In this document: one piece after another, positions 7,329-16,561 of the stretch
How the letters are laid out: every line of letters starts with the position of its first letter
Position numbering within the stretch: the first letter of the stretch is position 1
Assembly (NCBI GenBank): GCA_023381565.1
Contig: JAMCRR010000148.1
Span: 1-46,131 of the forward strand
Direction of reading: 5' to 3'
DNA length: 46,131 nucleotides
Origin: Chloroflexota bacterium
Lineage (GTDB): Bacteria > Chloroflexota > Anaerolineae > Anaerolineales > Anaerolineaceae
Translations under genes and position numbers: made by a program
Notes under the pieces: model-generated
Databases searched by the model: none
What the model was told of the DNA's origin: nothing
What the model saw: the letters and a program-made list of their open reading frames with translations, nothing else

Positions 7329-10300
7329 ATGCCATCCACCCTCCATGAGTTATGTCATCCTCGTGATAGTGTCTTCGATTTCCAACGCCGAGATACAGTC
7401 CTAGATATCTCCGATCTTGTTTTTGATCGGATTAAACCAGCGGAGTTCTTTGAAGAAAACTACATAACCGAAGGGATGAAAACCCTTCTGGAGCAGGGTT
7501 TTCGCCGTTTGGAGGGGAAATCCAACCAGGGGGTTTTTCTGCTTAAGCAGGCGATGGGTGGTGGCAAAACGCATAACTTGCTTACTCTGGGATTGCTTGC
7601 CAAGCACCCTGAATACCGCCTGAGCGTTATGGGGCATATTTACAAAACCGACCCCAACCTTGGTGAAGTCAAAGTAGTTGCCTTCTCTGGGCGCGAATCT
7701 GATGCGCCTTTCGGGATTTGGGGATCAATCGCTGAGCAGTTGGGCAAAAAGGAACAATTCAAGGACCTCTATTCACCCCTCCAGGCTCCTGGCCAGACTG
7801 CCTGGGAACAGCTTTTGGCCGATCAAACGGTCTTGATCCTTCTCGATGAGCTGCCTCCTTATTTTGAAAACGCGCGCTCGAAAGCGATTGGCAACTCAGA
7901 TCTCGCCCGTGTGACGGCAACTGCTTTATCAAATCTACTCGTTGCAGTGGGGCGACCCGCATGCTCAAGAGTATGCCTGGTGATCACAGACCTCACCTCA
8001 GTTTATTTGAGCGGTAGCCACCAGATCTCTGAGATCCTATCGGACTTTGAAAACGAAACCCACCGTACGGCCATGCGCTTAGAGCCCGTGCGCATGAACT
8101 CAGATGAGCTCTACCATATTTTACGCAAGCGTATATTTGATAAGCTGCCAAGCGAAGCTGAGACTATTGGTGTGGCCCAGGCATATGCAAAAGCAATCCG
8201 CGCCGCCCAACAGATGGATATCACGAATGAGTCACCGGAGCAGTATGCCACTCGCATCCAGGCTTCTTACCCCTTCCACCCTGCGATACGTGACCTCTAT
8301 GCCCGCTTTCGTGAAAACCCCGGCTTTCAGCAAACCCGCGGACTGATCCGCATCATGCGTATTGCCACCTCGCGCTTATGGAATTCAGGTGAGGCTGACA
8401 AACGCTACTTGATCTCTGCGCAGGATTTGGATTTTAACGATCGAGAGACTCGTTCCGAAATCAGCCAGATCAACAGCGCACTGGATAATGCCCTCGCCCA
8501 CGATATCGCCTCTGATGGAACCGCTGTGGCAGAGGTCATGGACCAAAGCCTGGGTGGGCGGGATGCTCGGGATGCCTGCCGGTTGTTGTTCATGTCGTCG
8601 CTGGCCAACGTCCCGAATGCCGTCGTCGGTTTAGCCATTCCACAGCTTATCGCTTATTTGGCCGAGCCGGATCGGGAAATTGGGAAGCTTAAGACTGAAG
8701 TGCTGGAAAAACTAGCTACTGCCGCCTGGTATTTACATAGCAATCGCGACGGCAAACTTTATTTCAGAAATGTGCAAAACCTGAATGCCAAGCTTGAAGG
8801 GCTGGTGCGCGCATATCAGACCGAGCAAGCTTTAAAAGAGTTGCGTGCTCGCCTGGCAGAGTTGTTCAAACCAAACAACGGCTGGTGCTATCAGCGTGTG
8901 CTGGCTCTTCCGGCGATTGATGAGATTGAGCTGGAGCAAGAAAAAGTCACCCTGGTGATTACCGAGCCGTATTCCGGTGGGGGGTTACGCCCGGAGATTA
9001 CCAATTATTACGATCAGGTGACCTGGCAAAATCGGGTTTGTTTCCTGACCGGTCCGAAGGACACCTACAATTCACTCATCGAAACCGGAAAACGTCTGAA
9101 AGCCATTCAATATATTATCGAGGAGCTGATCAAAGACAAAACACCCGAGAACGATCCTCAAATGGTCCAGGCCATCGACCTGGCCGATCGCATCCGGGGG
9201 AATTTCCACTCGGCGGTGCGCGAAACTTTCACTAACCTGTTCTTCCCATTAGATCAAGATGGTAAAGCCACCCTCGTAAGCGCCGATTTTAGTATGAAGT
9301 TCGAGGGCAATAAATATAGTGGGGAGCAGCAAATCCTCGATCTGCTCAAAGAGAAGATGAAGTTTACCGAGGATGTAGCCAGCGACATCTTCCGCAAGAA
9401 GTGCGAGCAGCGCCTGTTCACCATCCAATCCATGCCGTGGAGCGAGATCAAGAAACGCGCCGCCATGCTTCCCAAGTGGCAGTGGCATCTGCCCGCGGCG
9501 TTGGATGACCTCAAGGCTGCCTGCCTCCTGAAAGATATCTGGCGTGAGAACGGCGGGTATGTGGATAAAGGACCCTTCCCGCAGCCGAAGACCAACGTCA
9601 AAGTCCAGGAGGTGCTCCGGGATGAAGAAACCGGTAAAGCTACGTTGAAGATTACCGCCATCAACGGGGATACCATCTTCATTGATTTTGGCGCCCCAGC
9701 TTCGACCGCTTCTAAAAAACTGGAAGGCTCAGAAATTGAAACTACCGAGCTCAGCGCCTCGTTCCTGGCGGTGGATTCGACCGGTGTGCATGTTACAGGC
9801 GACCCAGTGACCTGGAAGAACCGCATCACCTTCAAGCACCGCTTCTTCCAGAAGGGTATGGATCGCATGCTGGAGCTGCGCGCCGCTCCAAATGCCTCGA
9901 TCTGCTACACCACGGATGGCTCGGACCCCAAGCTCGCCGGCGCGACCTACGAAGGCCCTTTCCTTGTGCCCGAGGGCGCCCTTCTGGTGCTGGTTTATGC
10001 CGAGCGGGATGGAGTTGCCTCGCAGGTGGAGCGAATCAATGTTCCCGTTGGTGGGGGTGGCGGAGGCGGCTTGCCGATGATTGTGGACCCGAAACGACCG
10101 GCCCTTTGGACTCGATCGATTGACCTGCAAAGCACAAAGGAATCGTATGAATATATTGAACTCGCCAAGAAGCATCAGGCCATCTTCCTGGGGATGAAAG
10201 TGACAATCATGGGTGAGGGCGGCGACAAAGAATGGATCGAGCTGCAAACCTACCAGGAGAAACAGGCTTCCCCAGAGATGGTAGAGGAGGTGCTTGCCAG

Positions 10301-10436
10301 CTTGCGTAAGCTGCAGGCCAGCGGGCAGGTGCAATTGGGGGCTGCGGCGTTATCTTTTTGCCTGGGACAGGATTTGCTGGATTGGGTGGAAGAGGTGAAA
10401 ACCACTCTGAAACAAGGTGAGGTGAAGCAAAGTTAG
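7329..10436 (+). CDS. DUF499 P-loop ATPase of the defence cluster
   Basis: This 1035-aa protein is a large AAA+-like ATPase of the DUF499 family (COG1483), known from defence islands together with DUF1156 methylases. The Walker A motif lies at residues 75-82 (AMGGGKTH) and Walker B is TVLILLDELPPYF near residue 175. Near the C-terminus, ICYTTDGSDPKLAGATYEG followed by VPEGALLVLVYAERDG resembles a chitobiase-type C-terminal fold, and a Gly-rich linker (GGGGGGG) leads to a final domain ending DWVEEVKTTLKQGEV. AGGAG 8 bases upstream fixes the start. It is the first gene after the promoter at 7019. Presumably it powers or gates the helicase-methylase complex; which substrate it acts on is not known. 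Confidence 0.92.
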   Translation: MPSTLHELCHPRDSVFDFQRRDTVLDISDLVFDRIKPAEFFEENYITEGMKTLLEQGFRRLEGKSNQGVFLLKQAMGGGKTHNLLTLGLLAKHPEYRLSVMGHIYKTDPNLGEVKVVAFSGRESDAPFGIWGSIAEQLGKKEQFKDLYSPLQAPGQTAWEQLLADQTVLILLDELPPYFENARSKAIGNSDLARVTATALSNLLVAVGRPACSRVCLVITDLTSVYLSGSHQISEILSDFENETHRTAMRLEPVRMNSDELYHILRKRIFDKLPSEAETIGVAQAYAKAIRAAQQMDITNESPEQYATRIQASYPFHPAIRDLYARFRENPGFQQTRGLIRIMRIATSRLWNSGEADKRYLISAQDLDFNDRETRSEISQINSALDNALAHDIASDGTAVAEVMDQSLGGRDARDACRLLFMSSLANVPNAVVGLAIPQLIAYLAEPDREIGKLKTEVLEKLATAAWYLHSNRDGKLYFRNVQNLNAKLEGLVRAYQTEQALKELRARLAELFKPNNGWCYQRVLALPAIDEIELEQEKVTLVITEPYSGGGLRPEITNYYDQVTWQNRVCFLTGPKDTYNSLIETGKRLKAIQYIIEELIKDKTPENDPQMVQAIDLADRIRGNFHSAVRETFTNLFFPLDQDGKATLVSADFSMKFEGNKYSGEQQILDLLKEKMKFTEDVASDIFRKKCEQRLFTIQSMPWSEIKKRAAMLPKWQWHLPAALDDLKAACLLKDIWRENGGYVDKGPFPQPKTNVKVQEVLRDEETGKATLKITAINGDTIFIDFGAPASTASKKLEGSEIETTELSASFLAVDSTGVHVTGDPVTWKNRITFKHRFFQKGMDRMLELRAAPNASICYTTDGSDPKLAGATYEGPFLVPEGALLVLVYAERDGVASQVERINVPVGGGGGGGLPMIVDPKRPALWTRSIDLQSTKESYEYIELAKKHQAIFLGMKVTIMGEGGDKEWIELQTYQEKQASPEMVEEVLASLRKLQASGQVQLGAAALSFCLGQDLLDWVEEVKTTLKQGEVKQS

Positions 10437-10477
10437 TTATCGGTTAATCAAAATCTTTATCTTATTAAGGATCTACG

Positions 10478-12196
10478 ATGAAGCTATCGAAAGCAAATTG
10501 TCCGTCTTGTGGTGCGCCGATATCGATACCTGAAAATCTGGATTTTATTAATTGCGCCTCATGTGGCTCATTCTTCGCGATCGAGCACGGCGAAGGATAC
10601 GTCGCCTTGAAAACTGCCGAGAAGATCGCTCGCGCAATCGAGGATTCGGGTAAGGGAACGCAAGATGTAATTCGCGAAAGCACCCAGGTAACCCGCATTG
10701 AATTACAGCACATGCAAATCACGCAGGAAATTTCGGCTGCCCAAATGCGTTTGACCAGCATCCAAGCTGAAATCCGTACCCTGGAGCGCGAAACAGCTAA
10801 TAAGAAGGCAAAATCTCAATTACCAGCCTTACGTACCAGTGAATATCACACTATGGACCGCATCCGGGTCCTAAATGGTCAGCTCCCAACACCGCCGGAA
10901 AATGACTTGAAAGCCTGGATCGAATTAATGACAGTAGAACTTGGATGGATCAATGCTGAACTTGGGGTTGTAACCCAGGGGGCCATTCCTCAAAGCCGCC
11001 AGATCATCCAATTTTTAACCTCGCGCAAGGCTGAGTTGACCAACAAGATCCATGCACACAAAATCCAGCAGATCAAGGCACAATTGCCATCGTTCAAGGT
11101 GAAGGATCTTCCCTTGGATGATCAGGCAGAGGCAGCGAAATTGCTGGCTCTGTTAGCTGCGGATGAGCAAATTATGCGCAACAGCCGGGGAACACCCGAG
11201 GGCTCGTCTGTTTATTACGAATTGACGCAACGCAAGAAAGTTCTTCGGGATGCCTGGACCCAAATGGAACGAGCGCGATGGGATAGCATACTCCAGACAC
11301 CAGATGAAGGCGTGGACCGTGCAAATATTGCCGCTCTCCAAGAACACCTGGGTTTTATCGATCGGGATTTATCCAATTTGAATCAGGCAGGCAATAACCC
11401 GGTGGTGCAAGAGCTGCAGGAGAAGCTGCTCGATGATAAGAAACGCACCCAGAAGCAGATCCAATCATTGGAGAAGGAGATCGCGAAAGTTAGCCGTCCA
11501 AAATCCCCCCATGGGTCGGGTTTCTTCGCCGTGTTTCTGGCGGGGGTTGCAGCCTTCTTCGCAGGTATCGGCATTCTATTTCACAGCCTGTTGTCAGGCC
11601 GGGCAGCTTCAGGTCAAGCCGGTCAGACGCCACCCACACAGGACAATGTGGGCATGTTGGGAACCACCTCTCCAAAGGTGGTCACAAATTCCGTTGGAAA
11701 ACCCAAAGGAAATTCGGTAGGGCTCGGCTGTTTATCGGGATTCATAATTATGTTTATTGTTGCGATCATTGGTTTTGTTGGGATGATGATTGCTTTTCCA
11801 AATACTTCTAATGCGAGTGGTTCTTCGGATGTAGGTGGCCCACTAGTTGGAAGCATCTTCCTTACCGTAACCATTGGTCTTGTTTTAGGCACATGGGTTT
11901 TTCTGCGAATAGCCGCACCGAATACCACCATTCGGAGGTTTGGCAGCAACCGGAAGATCAATATTACGCCAAGTAAATCGGGGCAGGCATTGAATAACCC
12001 AAAAGCTGTGAAGATGCTGGTTGGGATCACCTCTTGTCTGATACTTTGGTCTCTTTTTATGACTTTAGCTGGTTTTACAACAATCCCCGGTTCGTCTCTT
12101 CCAGCCATCATCGTCCTCATCGGTTTCTTTTTAGGTCCGATCATGGCCATCACGATCGCTTCCCGCACAGAATTTTCTAAGGATCAGGCCGTATGA
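10478..12196 (+). CDS. Zinc-ribbon, coiled-coil, five-TM membrane protein
   Basis: I recognise no family for this 572-aa protein. It starts with a zinc ribbon: C8-x2-C11 and C26-x2-C29, inside KANCPSCGAPISIP and INCASCGSFFAIE. A long helical, coiled-coil-rich region follows, about residues 55-345 (for example MRLTSIQAEIRTLERET, LQEKLLDDKKRTQKQIQSL). The C-terminal 220 residues hold five hydrophobic segments: about 350-372, 418-442, 458-480, 511-534 and 541-563. The polypeptide thus joins a cytoplasmic metal-binding head and stalk to the membrane. It starts 41 bases after the ATPase gene, and its stop overlaps the DUF3780 start (ATGA), so it belongs to the operon. A membrane-bound sensor or effector is a plausible guess only. 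Confidence 0.85.
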   Translation: MKLSKANCPSCGAPISIPENLDFINCASCGSFFAIEHGEGYVALKTAEKIARAIEDSGKGTQDVIRESTQVTRIELQHMQITQEISAAQMRLTSIQAEIRTLERETANKKAKSQLPALRTSEYHTMDRIRVLNGQLPTPPENDLKAWIELMTVELGWINAELGVVTQGAIPQSRQIIQFLTSRKAELTNKIHAHKIQQIKAQLPSFKVKDLPLDDQAEAAKLLALLAADEQIMRNSRGTPEGSSVYYELTQRKKVLRDAWTQMERARWDSILQTPDEGVDRANIAALQEHLGFIDRDLSNLNQAGNNPVVQELQEKLLDDKKRTQKQIQSLEKEIAKVSRPKSPHGSGFFAVFLAGVAAFFAGIGILFHSLLSGRAASGQAGQTPPTQDNVGMLGTTSPKVVTNSVGKPKGNSVGLGCLSGFIIMFIVAIIGFVGMMIAFPNTSNASGSSDVGGPLVGSIFLTVTIGLVLGTWVFLRIAAPNTTIRRFGSNRKINITPSKSGQALNNPKAVKMLVGITSCLILWSLFMTLAGFTTIPGSSLPAIIVLIGFFLGPIMAITIASRTEFSKDQAV

Positions 12197-12825
12197 ATGA
12201 CACCATGGCCAACCTGATCAAAGCCTCGTTTGGCTTTGATCCCGCTGAGAGCCGCCACCATTTTGTCGTCGATATCCCCCACGGCGGGGATGCGCCAATC
12301 AAGATCAGCGAACACCTGACCTGGGATGATGAAAGCGGCTCCAGTCCGGTAACGACCAGTGCAGCGCAGGATGGCCAAATTCGCGTGCTTTTAGCGCGCT
12401 TGAAGTGGGATGCCATCGCCGACGAGGTGCGGGCGCAGTTCAACCAGCGCTTGAAGAAGGTGGGCAAAAAGAGCGGCAGCTGGCATTCCGGGCCGAACCT
12501 GGTGCGGCGCGAATTGGGCAAAGAGCTGGTGCTGCTCGCCTGGGCCATCGAAGACGCCGATCCGGCGCTGATCCCCACGGCCCTGTCCAACTGGAACGGC
12601 CTGGTACCGGAGGAACGCTGGTGGCTCTACACCCAGACGGCTGCCGCGACGGGACATGGGATCAATGACCGGGGCAGAGGCTGGCGCAAGGCCGTGCGCT
12701 ATGCATTGACCGAAAACCCGGTGGCAGGCAGCGCGGAGGCAGTGGTGCCGGAGTTCTTCCGCCGGGCAAGCGCTGGACCGGTTTGGGATTTCAATATTGA
12801 TGATAAGGAGAGCCAAGATTCATGA
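12193..12825 (+). CDS. DUF3780 protein of the defence cluster
   Basis: This 210-aa protein matches my recollection of the DUF3780 family. It has the N-terminal FGFDPAESRHHFVVDIPHG, then WNGLVPEERWWLYTQTAAA and the very conserved RGRGWRKAVRYALTENPV. DUF3780 genes are found next to DUF499 and DUF1156 genes, and the function is unknown. The start overlaps the stop of the membrane-protein gene (ATGA, 12193-12196) and the end overlaps the next gene in the same way (12822-12825), which points to translational coupling and fixed stoichiometry. A later ATG at codon 5 is possible but the overlap favours 12193. Its base composition (about 57% GC by eye) contrasts with the AT-rich gene after it. Confidence 0.9.
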   Translation: MNDTMANLIKASFGFDPAESRHHFVVDIPHGGDAPIKISEHLTWDDESGSSPVTTSAAQDGQIRVLLARLKWDAIADEVRAQFNQRLKKVGKKSGSWHSGPNLVRRELGKELVLLAWAIEDADPALIPTALSNWNGLVPEERWWLYTQTAAATGHGINDRGRGWRKAVRYALTENPVAGSAEAVVPEFFRRASAGPVWDFNIDDKESQDS

Positions 12826-13559
12826 CTGAGCAAATTGTGACAAAAGAGATCGATCTGCATGTGGAGGCTGAAATTGCGTCCATCCTTGTTGATAAGGCAC
12901 ACAAGTTATTGCATCAGCCAATCCCGGAAGCATACAAAAAATCCGGTGAATACGGTATCGACTCGGAACACCCTCATCCATCCGAAAGGCTGGATATTAA
13001 TAACCTTCTTGTGCTGTTCGAGTATCTTCATCTTGAACCAGGCTATCGACTGGATTACATCTATCACAACCGAGGAAGTGGTGGATCTCCAAGTATATAT
13101 GTAAGGTTTAGTAATACCCAGTACCCCTCTTCTGATCCAGAAGATTTTGACCCACAGCACGATCAAGAAAGACCATATCTAGAGCACTTATATTTTGGCT
13201 TATACCCGATGGGTTATTTACAGTTAGCTATCTTCAGCATCATTTCTGGTCAATTCTATCTATTCTGGCACTCAGGATATAACGACCATCGATTTGTTCT
13301 CAATCAAAGTGAGGCGCTTCTACTTGTCTCGACTTTCAATAATACTCACCAGAACGTAGATTACCCAGGGGCGATTCGGATGGTGAATTTTACTCCCCAT
13401 TTAACAATCTTCGAGAATTATGAGGCTATCTTAAGTGCATATACATTTAGCCAATGGAATGGATTTTCTCAACGCGAGTGGAAAATTCGACCTCTGGCGT
13501 ACATCAAAGAAATCAGCAACAAAGTCATTATTCCTTACAATTGCGGGATTCTTTTTTGA
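12822..13559 (+). CDS. Unknown protein inserted between DUF3780 and the methylase
   Basis: I do not recognise this 245-aa protein. It is soluble and rich in aromatic residues (YLHLEPGYRLDYIYHNRGSG, HLYFGLYPMGYLQLAIFSII, GQFYLFWHSGYNDHRF), without a signal peptide or cysteine cluster. One hydrophobic stretch (GYLQLAIFSIISGQFYLFW) could be a buried core rather than a membrane segment. It overlaps the gene before it by 4 bases and the methylase by one (TGATG), so it is fully embedded in the operon. Its codons are clearly more AT-rich than those of DUF3780. That suggests separate origin, perhaps as a swappable specificity, inhibitor or immunity partner; this is inference. Confidence 0.8.
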   Translation: MTEQIVTKEIDLHVEAEIASILVDKAHKLLHQPIPEAYKKSGEYGIDSEHPHPSERLDINNLLVLFEYLHLEPGYRLDYIYHNRGSGGSPSIYVRFSNTQYPSSDPEDFDPQHDQERPYLEHLYFGLYPMGYLQLAIFSIISGQFYLFWHSGYNDHRFVLNQSEALLLVSTFNNTHQNVDYPGAIRMVNFTPHLTIFENYEAILSAYTFSQWNGFSQREWKIRPLAYIKEISNKVIIPYNCGILF

Positions 13560-16495
13560 TGGAAAATCCGGATAACAATCAAGATGGATTACGATCCTCG
13601 TTGTCAAATGCCCCCAGCTTTATCGAAACGCAGTTCCCCGTCGCCAAGGCTTCGATGGAAAGCTATAAGGAGCGTACCGCCAAGCAAAGCCAAACGCTGA
13701 CAGGTTTGGGTAAATGGTGGGGGCGTAAGCCCTTGATATTAGTGCGTGCAGCTTTACTGGGGTTGTTGATGCCGGCCTCGAATAAACCCGAGAAAGATCG
13801 CGAAATCTTTTTAAAAATCCTTACGATGGACGAGGAGGGTTTGCTCCGACGGAAAAACAAACCGATCCCAACGGCCAGGCTCGTGGAAGAGCTGCTCAAA
13901 CTACCTCCGAGCGTGCAAAAACGCTATTTTGACGCCCGCGCTGATGGCCAACAAAGAGCATTCCGTAAGTTGAGCAAGGAAGAAAAAGATGAGCTGCAAA
14001 TGCTGGTATTCGAGCGCATGAGCTACGCCGAAAAGATCACCTATTGCAGCCGCCCCGAGCAAATCGACGGGCTTTCTCCTGAAGCCTGGGCTGAAATCAA
14101 TGATCATTTGGGGACGCAGGCTTCGAATTTGAGCGAATTGGTGCAAGAGCTGGGGGAAAAACGTTTTGGGCATCGCCCGCGCGTGGGGGATGCATTTTGT
14201 GGTGGTGGGTCTATTCCCTTCGAAGCTGCCCGGTTGGGCTGCGATGTTTATGGTTCAGATCTGAATCCTGTGGCTGCTCTTTTAACTTGGGCGGACTTGA
14301 ATATCGTTGGTGGAGGAAAGGAAGTCATCGAGCGGGTGGAGAGCGCCCGGAAAGAAATTTACAATGCAGTAGAAAAACAAGTCCTTGAATGGGGCATTGA
14401 ACAGAATTCGCTGGGCTGGCGGGCAGATGCATATCTTTATTGTGTCGAAGTGACCGATCCAGAGAGCGGCTGGAAAGTACCCTTGATGCCGTCTTTGGTC
14501 ATCGGGAAAAAGACGAACACAATTGCACGCTTGGTTCCTGACCCGCACAACTGCCGATATGACATACAGATATTACAAGGTGTAAGTGATGCGGAAATGG
14601 AGGCGGCGGATCTCAACGTCACTGATAAGGACTCGCGGGTCTATCCTCCCGGGTTTGCTCATTCCACTCCCATAGATATCATCCGTAAGGGATTGCGCTT
14701 GTGGGAAAACGACGATGTAATTCCACGGGAAGGAGACGTGTTTCAGGAGCGTCTCTATTGCATTCGCTGGATCGAAACGGTAACCGATGATGATGGCAAA
14801 ACCCACGAAATCAAGCATTACCGGGCGCCCACCCAGGAGGACCAGAAACGCGAAGAAAAAGTATTGTCACTTCTGATGGAACGTTTCGATGAATGGCAAC
14901 AGAAGGGTTTTATCCCATCACGAAAAATTGAACCAGGATATAACACCGATCAACCAATACGCGAGCGTGGTTGGACGTATTGGCATCACTTATTTACACC
15001 ACGACAATTACTCATGCTTGGATTATTGAGTGAACATTTAGAAATGATAAGGTCTGACCCGATTGCCCAAATCGGCTGTTTGCTCAGTCTTGGGAAATGT
15101 GCAGACTATTGCTCAAAATTGTGTAGGTGGCATCCAAGGACAATCGGAGATAAATCCGAACAAACTTTTAGTAATCAAGCATTAAATACTCTACATACAT
15201 ATGCAAGCCGTACATTGCTCAGTTTAGAAGCACCTTGGTTTTCAAATATTAGTTCGGTTTCTAATGTAATTCATGGGCGAGCATATGTTTGCGACGCACG
15301 TGCAATTGCCAAACATAATGATTTATGGATAACAGACCCACCGTATGCCGATGCAATTAATTACGAGGAAGTCTCAGAATATTTCCTCGCATGGTACGAA
15401 AGGGTTATAAAGCAAGTATTTTCAAATTGGTATACAGATTCAAAACGTTCCCTTGCTGTCAAGGGCAACACAACGGATTTCCGCCAATCGATGGTGGATT
15501 GTTATCGCAGACTTACTGAGAAGATGCCTGAAAATGGAATGCAATTAGTCATGTTTACTCACCAGGATGCCGCCGTATGGGCAGATCTATCCATGATTTT
15601 ATGGGCAGCTGGCTTGCGTGTTTCAGCAGCGTGGACAATTGCTACCGAAATTTCTACTGCGTTGAAAGAAGGTAACTATGTTCAGGGCACTGTTCTGCTT
15701 GTGCTTCGCAAGCGCACAAACAATGATCCAGTCTTCATAGATGAAATCAATCATGAAGTAGAAACCGAGGTTCGTCGACAGTTGGATAGTATGGTTCACC
15801 TTGATGATAATTCTGACCCGAATTTCGGCGATGCTGATTACCAATTAGCTGCTTATGCAGCGGCGTTACGTGTGCTCACTCGCCAGCCAATTGTAGAAAT
15901 AAATCCAGAGAAAGAGATTCTTCGTGAGCGTCTGCCAGGCGAAATCAGCGAGGTAGAAGGACTCATCCGGCGGGCAGTCAAGATCGCCTGCGATCACCTT
16001 ATCCCCAAAGGCTTGGATAGTGATTTGTGGAAATCCCTGGGGCCGATGGAGCGCTTTTACATCAAGGGGCTGGAGGTGGAAAGCCATGGCGAATATCGCA
16101 GCGGGGTCTACCAGGAGCTGGCGCGCGGCTTTGGCGCTACTGAATACGATGCTTTGTTAGAAAGCGGCAAGGCCAATGAAACTCGCCTGAAAAGCGCCTC
16201 TGAGTTCGGCAAGAAAATGCTGGGTGGATATGCAGCAAGCGAGAGTTTTTCCGACAGCCTGGTGCGCCAGTGCTTGTTTGCCATTTGGCTGACCGAGAAA
16301 AACGAGGAGACCCGCACCGGCCTGGATTATCTGCACACCGAGTTGCGGGATGCCTATTGGTCCAACCGCGAGAAGATCATCGGGATCTTGGAGTTCCTGG
16401 CTTCCCTGCGCAATGTGGCCACGATGGAGCACTGGCGCAAGGATTCCGAGGCGGCGGCCCTGGTGGCGGGGGCGGTGAGGAATGATCATGTGTAA
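13559..16495 (+). CDS. DUF1156 adenine-specific DNA methylase
   Basis: This 978-aa protein is an N6-adenine methylase of the COG1743 type. The N-terminal DUF1156 region reads FIETQFPVAKASMESYKERT, then LGKWWGRKPLILVRAALLG. The SAM-binding motif is D211-A-F-C-G-G-G-S218 followed by IPFEAARLGCDVYGSDLNPVA. The catalytic motif is D593-P-P-Y596 in WITDPPYADAINYEE. The zinc-binding cysteines often present between these motifs in the family are absent. I set the start at 13559 because its ATG overlaps the stop of the gene before it (TGATG); the frame is open from 13454, but that part overlaps the other gene. The stretch from about 14930 to 15900, which includes the catalytic motif, is much more AT-rich than both flanks. 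It probably modifies host DNA to mark self, or takes part directly in interference. Confidence 0.93.
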   Translation: MENPDNNQDGLRSSLSNAPSFIETQFPVAKASMESYKERTAKQSQTLTGLGKWWGRKPLILVRAALLGLLMPASNKPEKDREIFLKILTMDEEGLLRRKNKPIPTARLVEELLKLPPSVQKRYFDARADGQQRAFRKLSKEEKDELQMLVFERMSYAEKITYCSRPEQIDGLSPEAWAEINDHLGTQASNLSELVQELGEKRFGHRPRVGDAFCGGGSIPFEAARLGCDVYGSDLNPVAALLTWADLNIVGGGKEVIERVESARKEIYNAVEKQVLEWGIEQNSLGWRADAYLYCVEVTDPESGWKVPLMPSLVIGKKTNTIARLVPDPHNCRYDIQILQGVSDAEMEAADLNVTDKDSRVYPPGFAHSTPIDIIRKGLRLWENDDVIPREGDVFQERLYCIRWIETVTDDDGKTHEIKHYRAPTQEDQKREEKVLSLLMERFDEWQQKGFIPSRKIEPGYNTDQPIRERGWTYWHHLFTPRQLLMLGLLSEHLEMIRSDPIAQIGCLLSLGKCADYCSKLCRWHPRTIGDKSEQTFSNQALNTLHTYASRTLLSLEAPWFSNISSVSNVIHGRAYVCDARAIAKHNDLWITDPPYADAINYEEVSEYFLAWYERVIKQVFSNWYTDSKRSLAVKGNTTDFRQSMVDCYRRLTEKMPENGMQLVMFTHQDAAVWADLSMILWAAGLRVSAAWTIATEISTALKEGNYVQGTVLLVLRKRTNNDPVFIDEINHEVETEVRRQLDSMVHLDDNSDPNFGDADYQLAAYAAALRVLTRQPIVEINPEKEILRERLPGEISEVEGLIRRAVKIACDHLIPKGLDSDLWKSLGPMERFYIKGLEVESHGEYRSGVYQELARGFGATEYDALLESGKANETRLKSASEFGKKMLGGYAASESFSDSLVRQCLFAIWLTEKNEETRTGLDYLHTELRDAYWSNREKIIGILEFLASLRNVATMEHWRKDSEAAALVAGAVRNDHV

Positions 16496-16561
16496 AAAAC
16501 TATATAGAGCATCTACTCAATCAGGATAACTCGATAAATGCATTTTTTTTGAGAATTCGAA

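Noticed and set aside
9729-10334. A 201-codon minus-strand frame opposite the end of the DUF499 gene
   Set aside because: It is a shadow of a GC-rich coding region and has no translation signals.
13454-13558. A longer methylase N-terminus starting at 13454
   Set aside because: These 35 codons overlap the end of the gene before it. The ATG at 13559 forms a TGATG junction, and the DUF1156 pattern begins after it.
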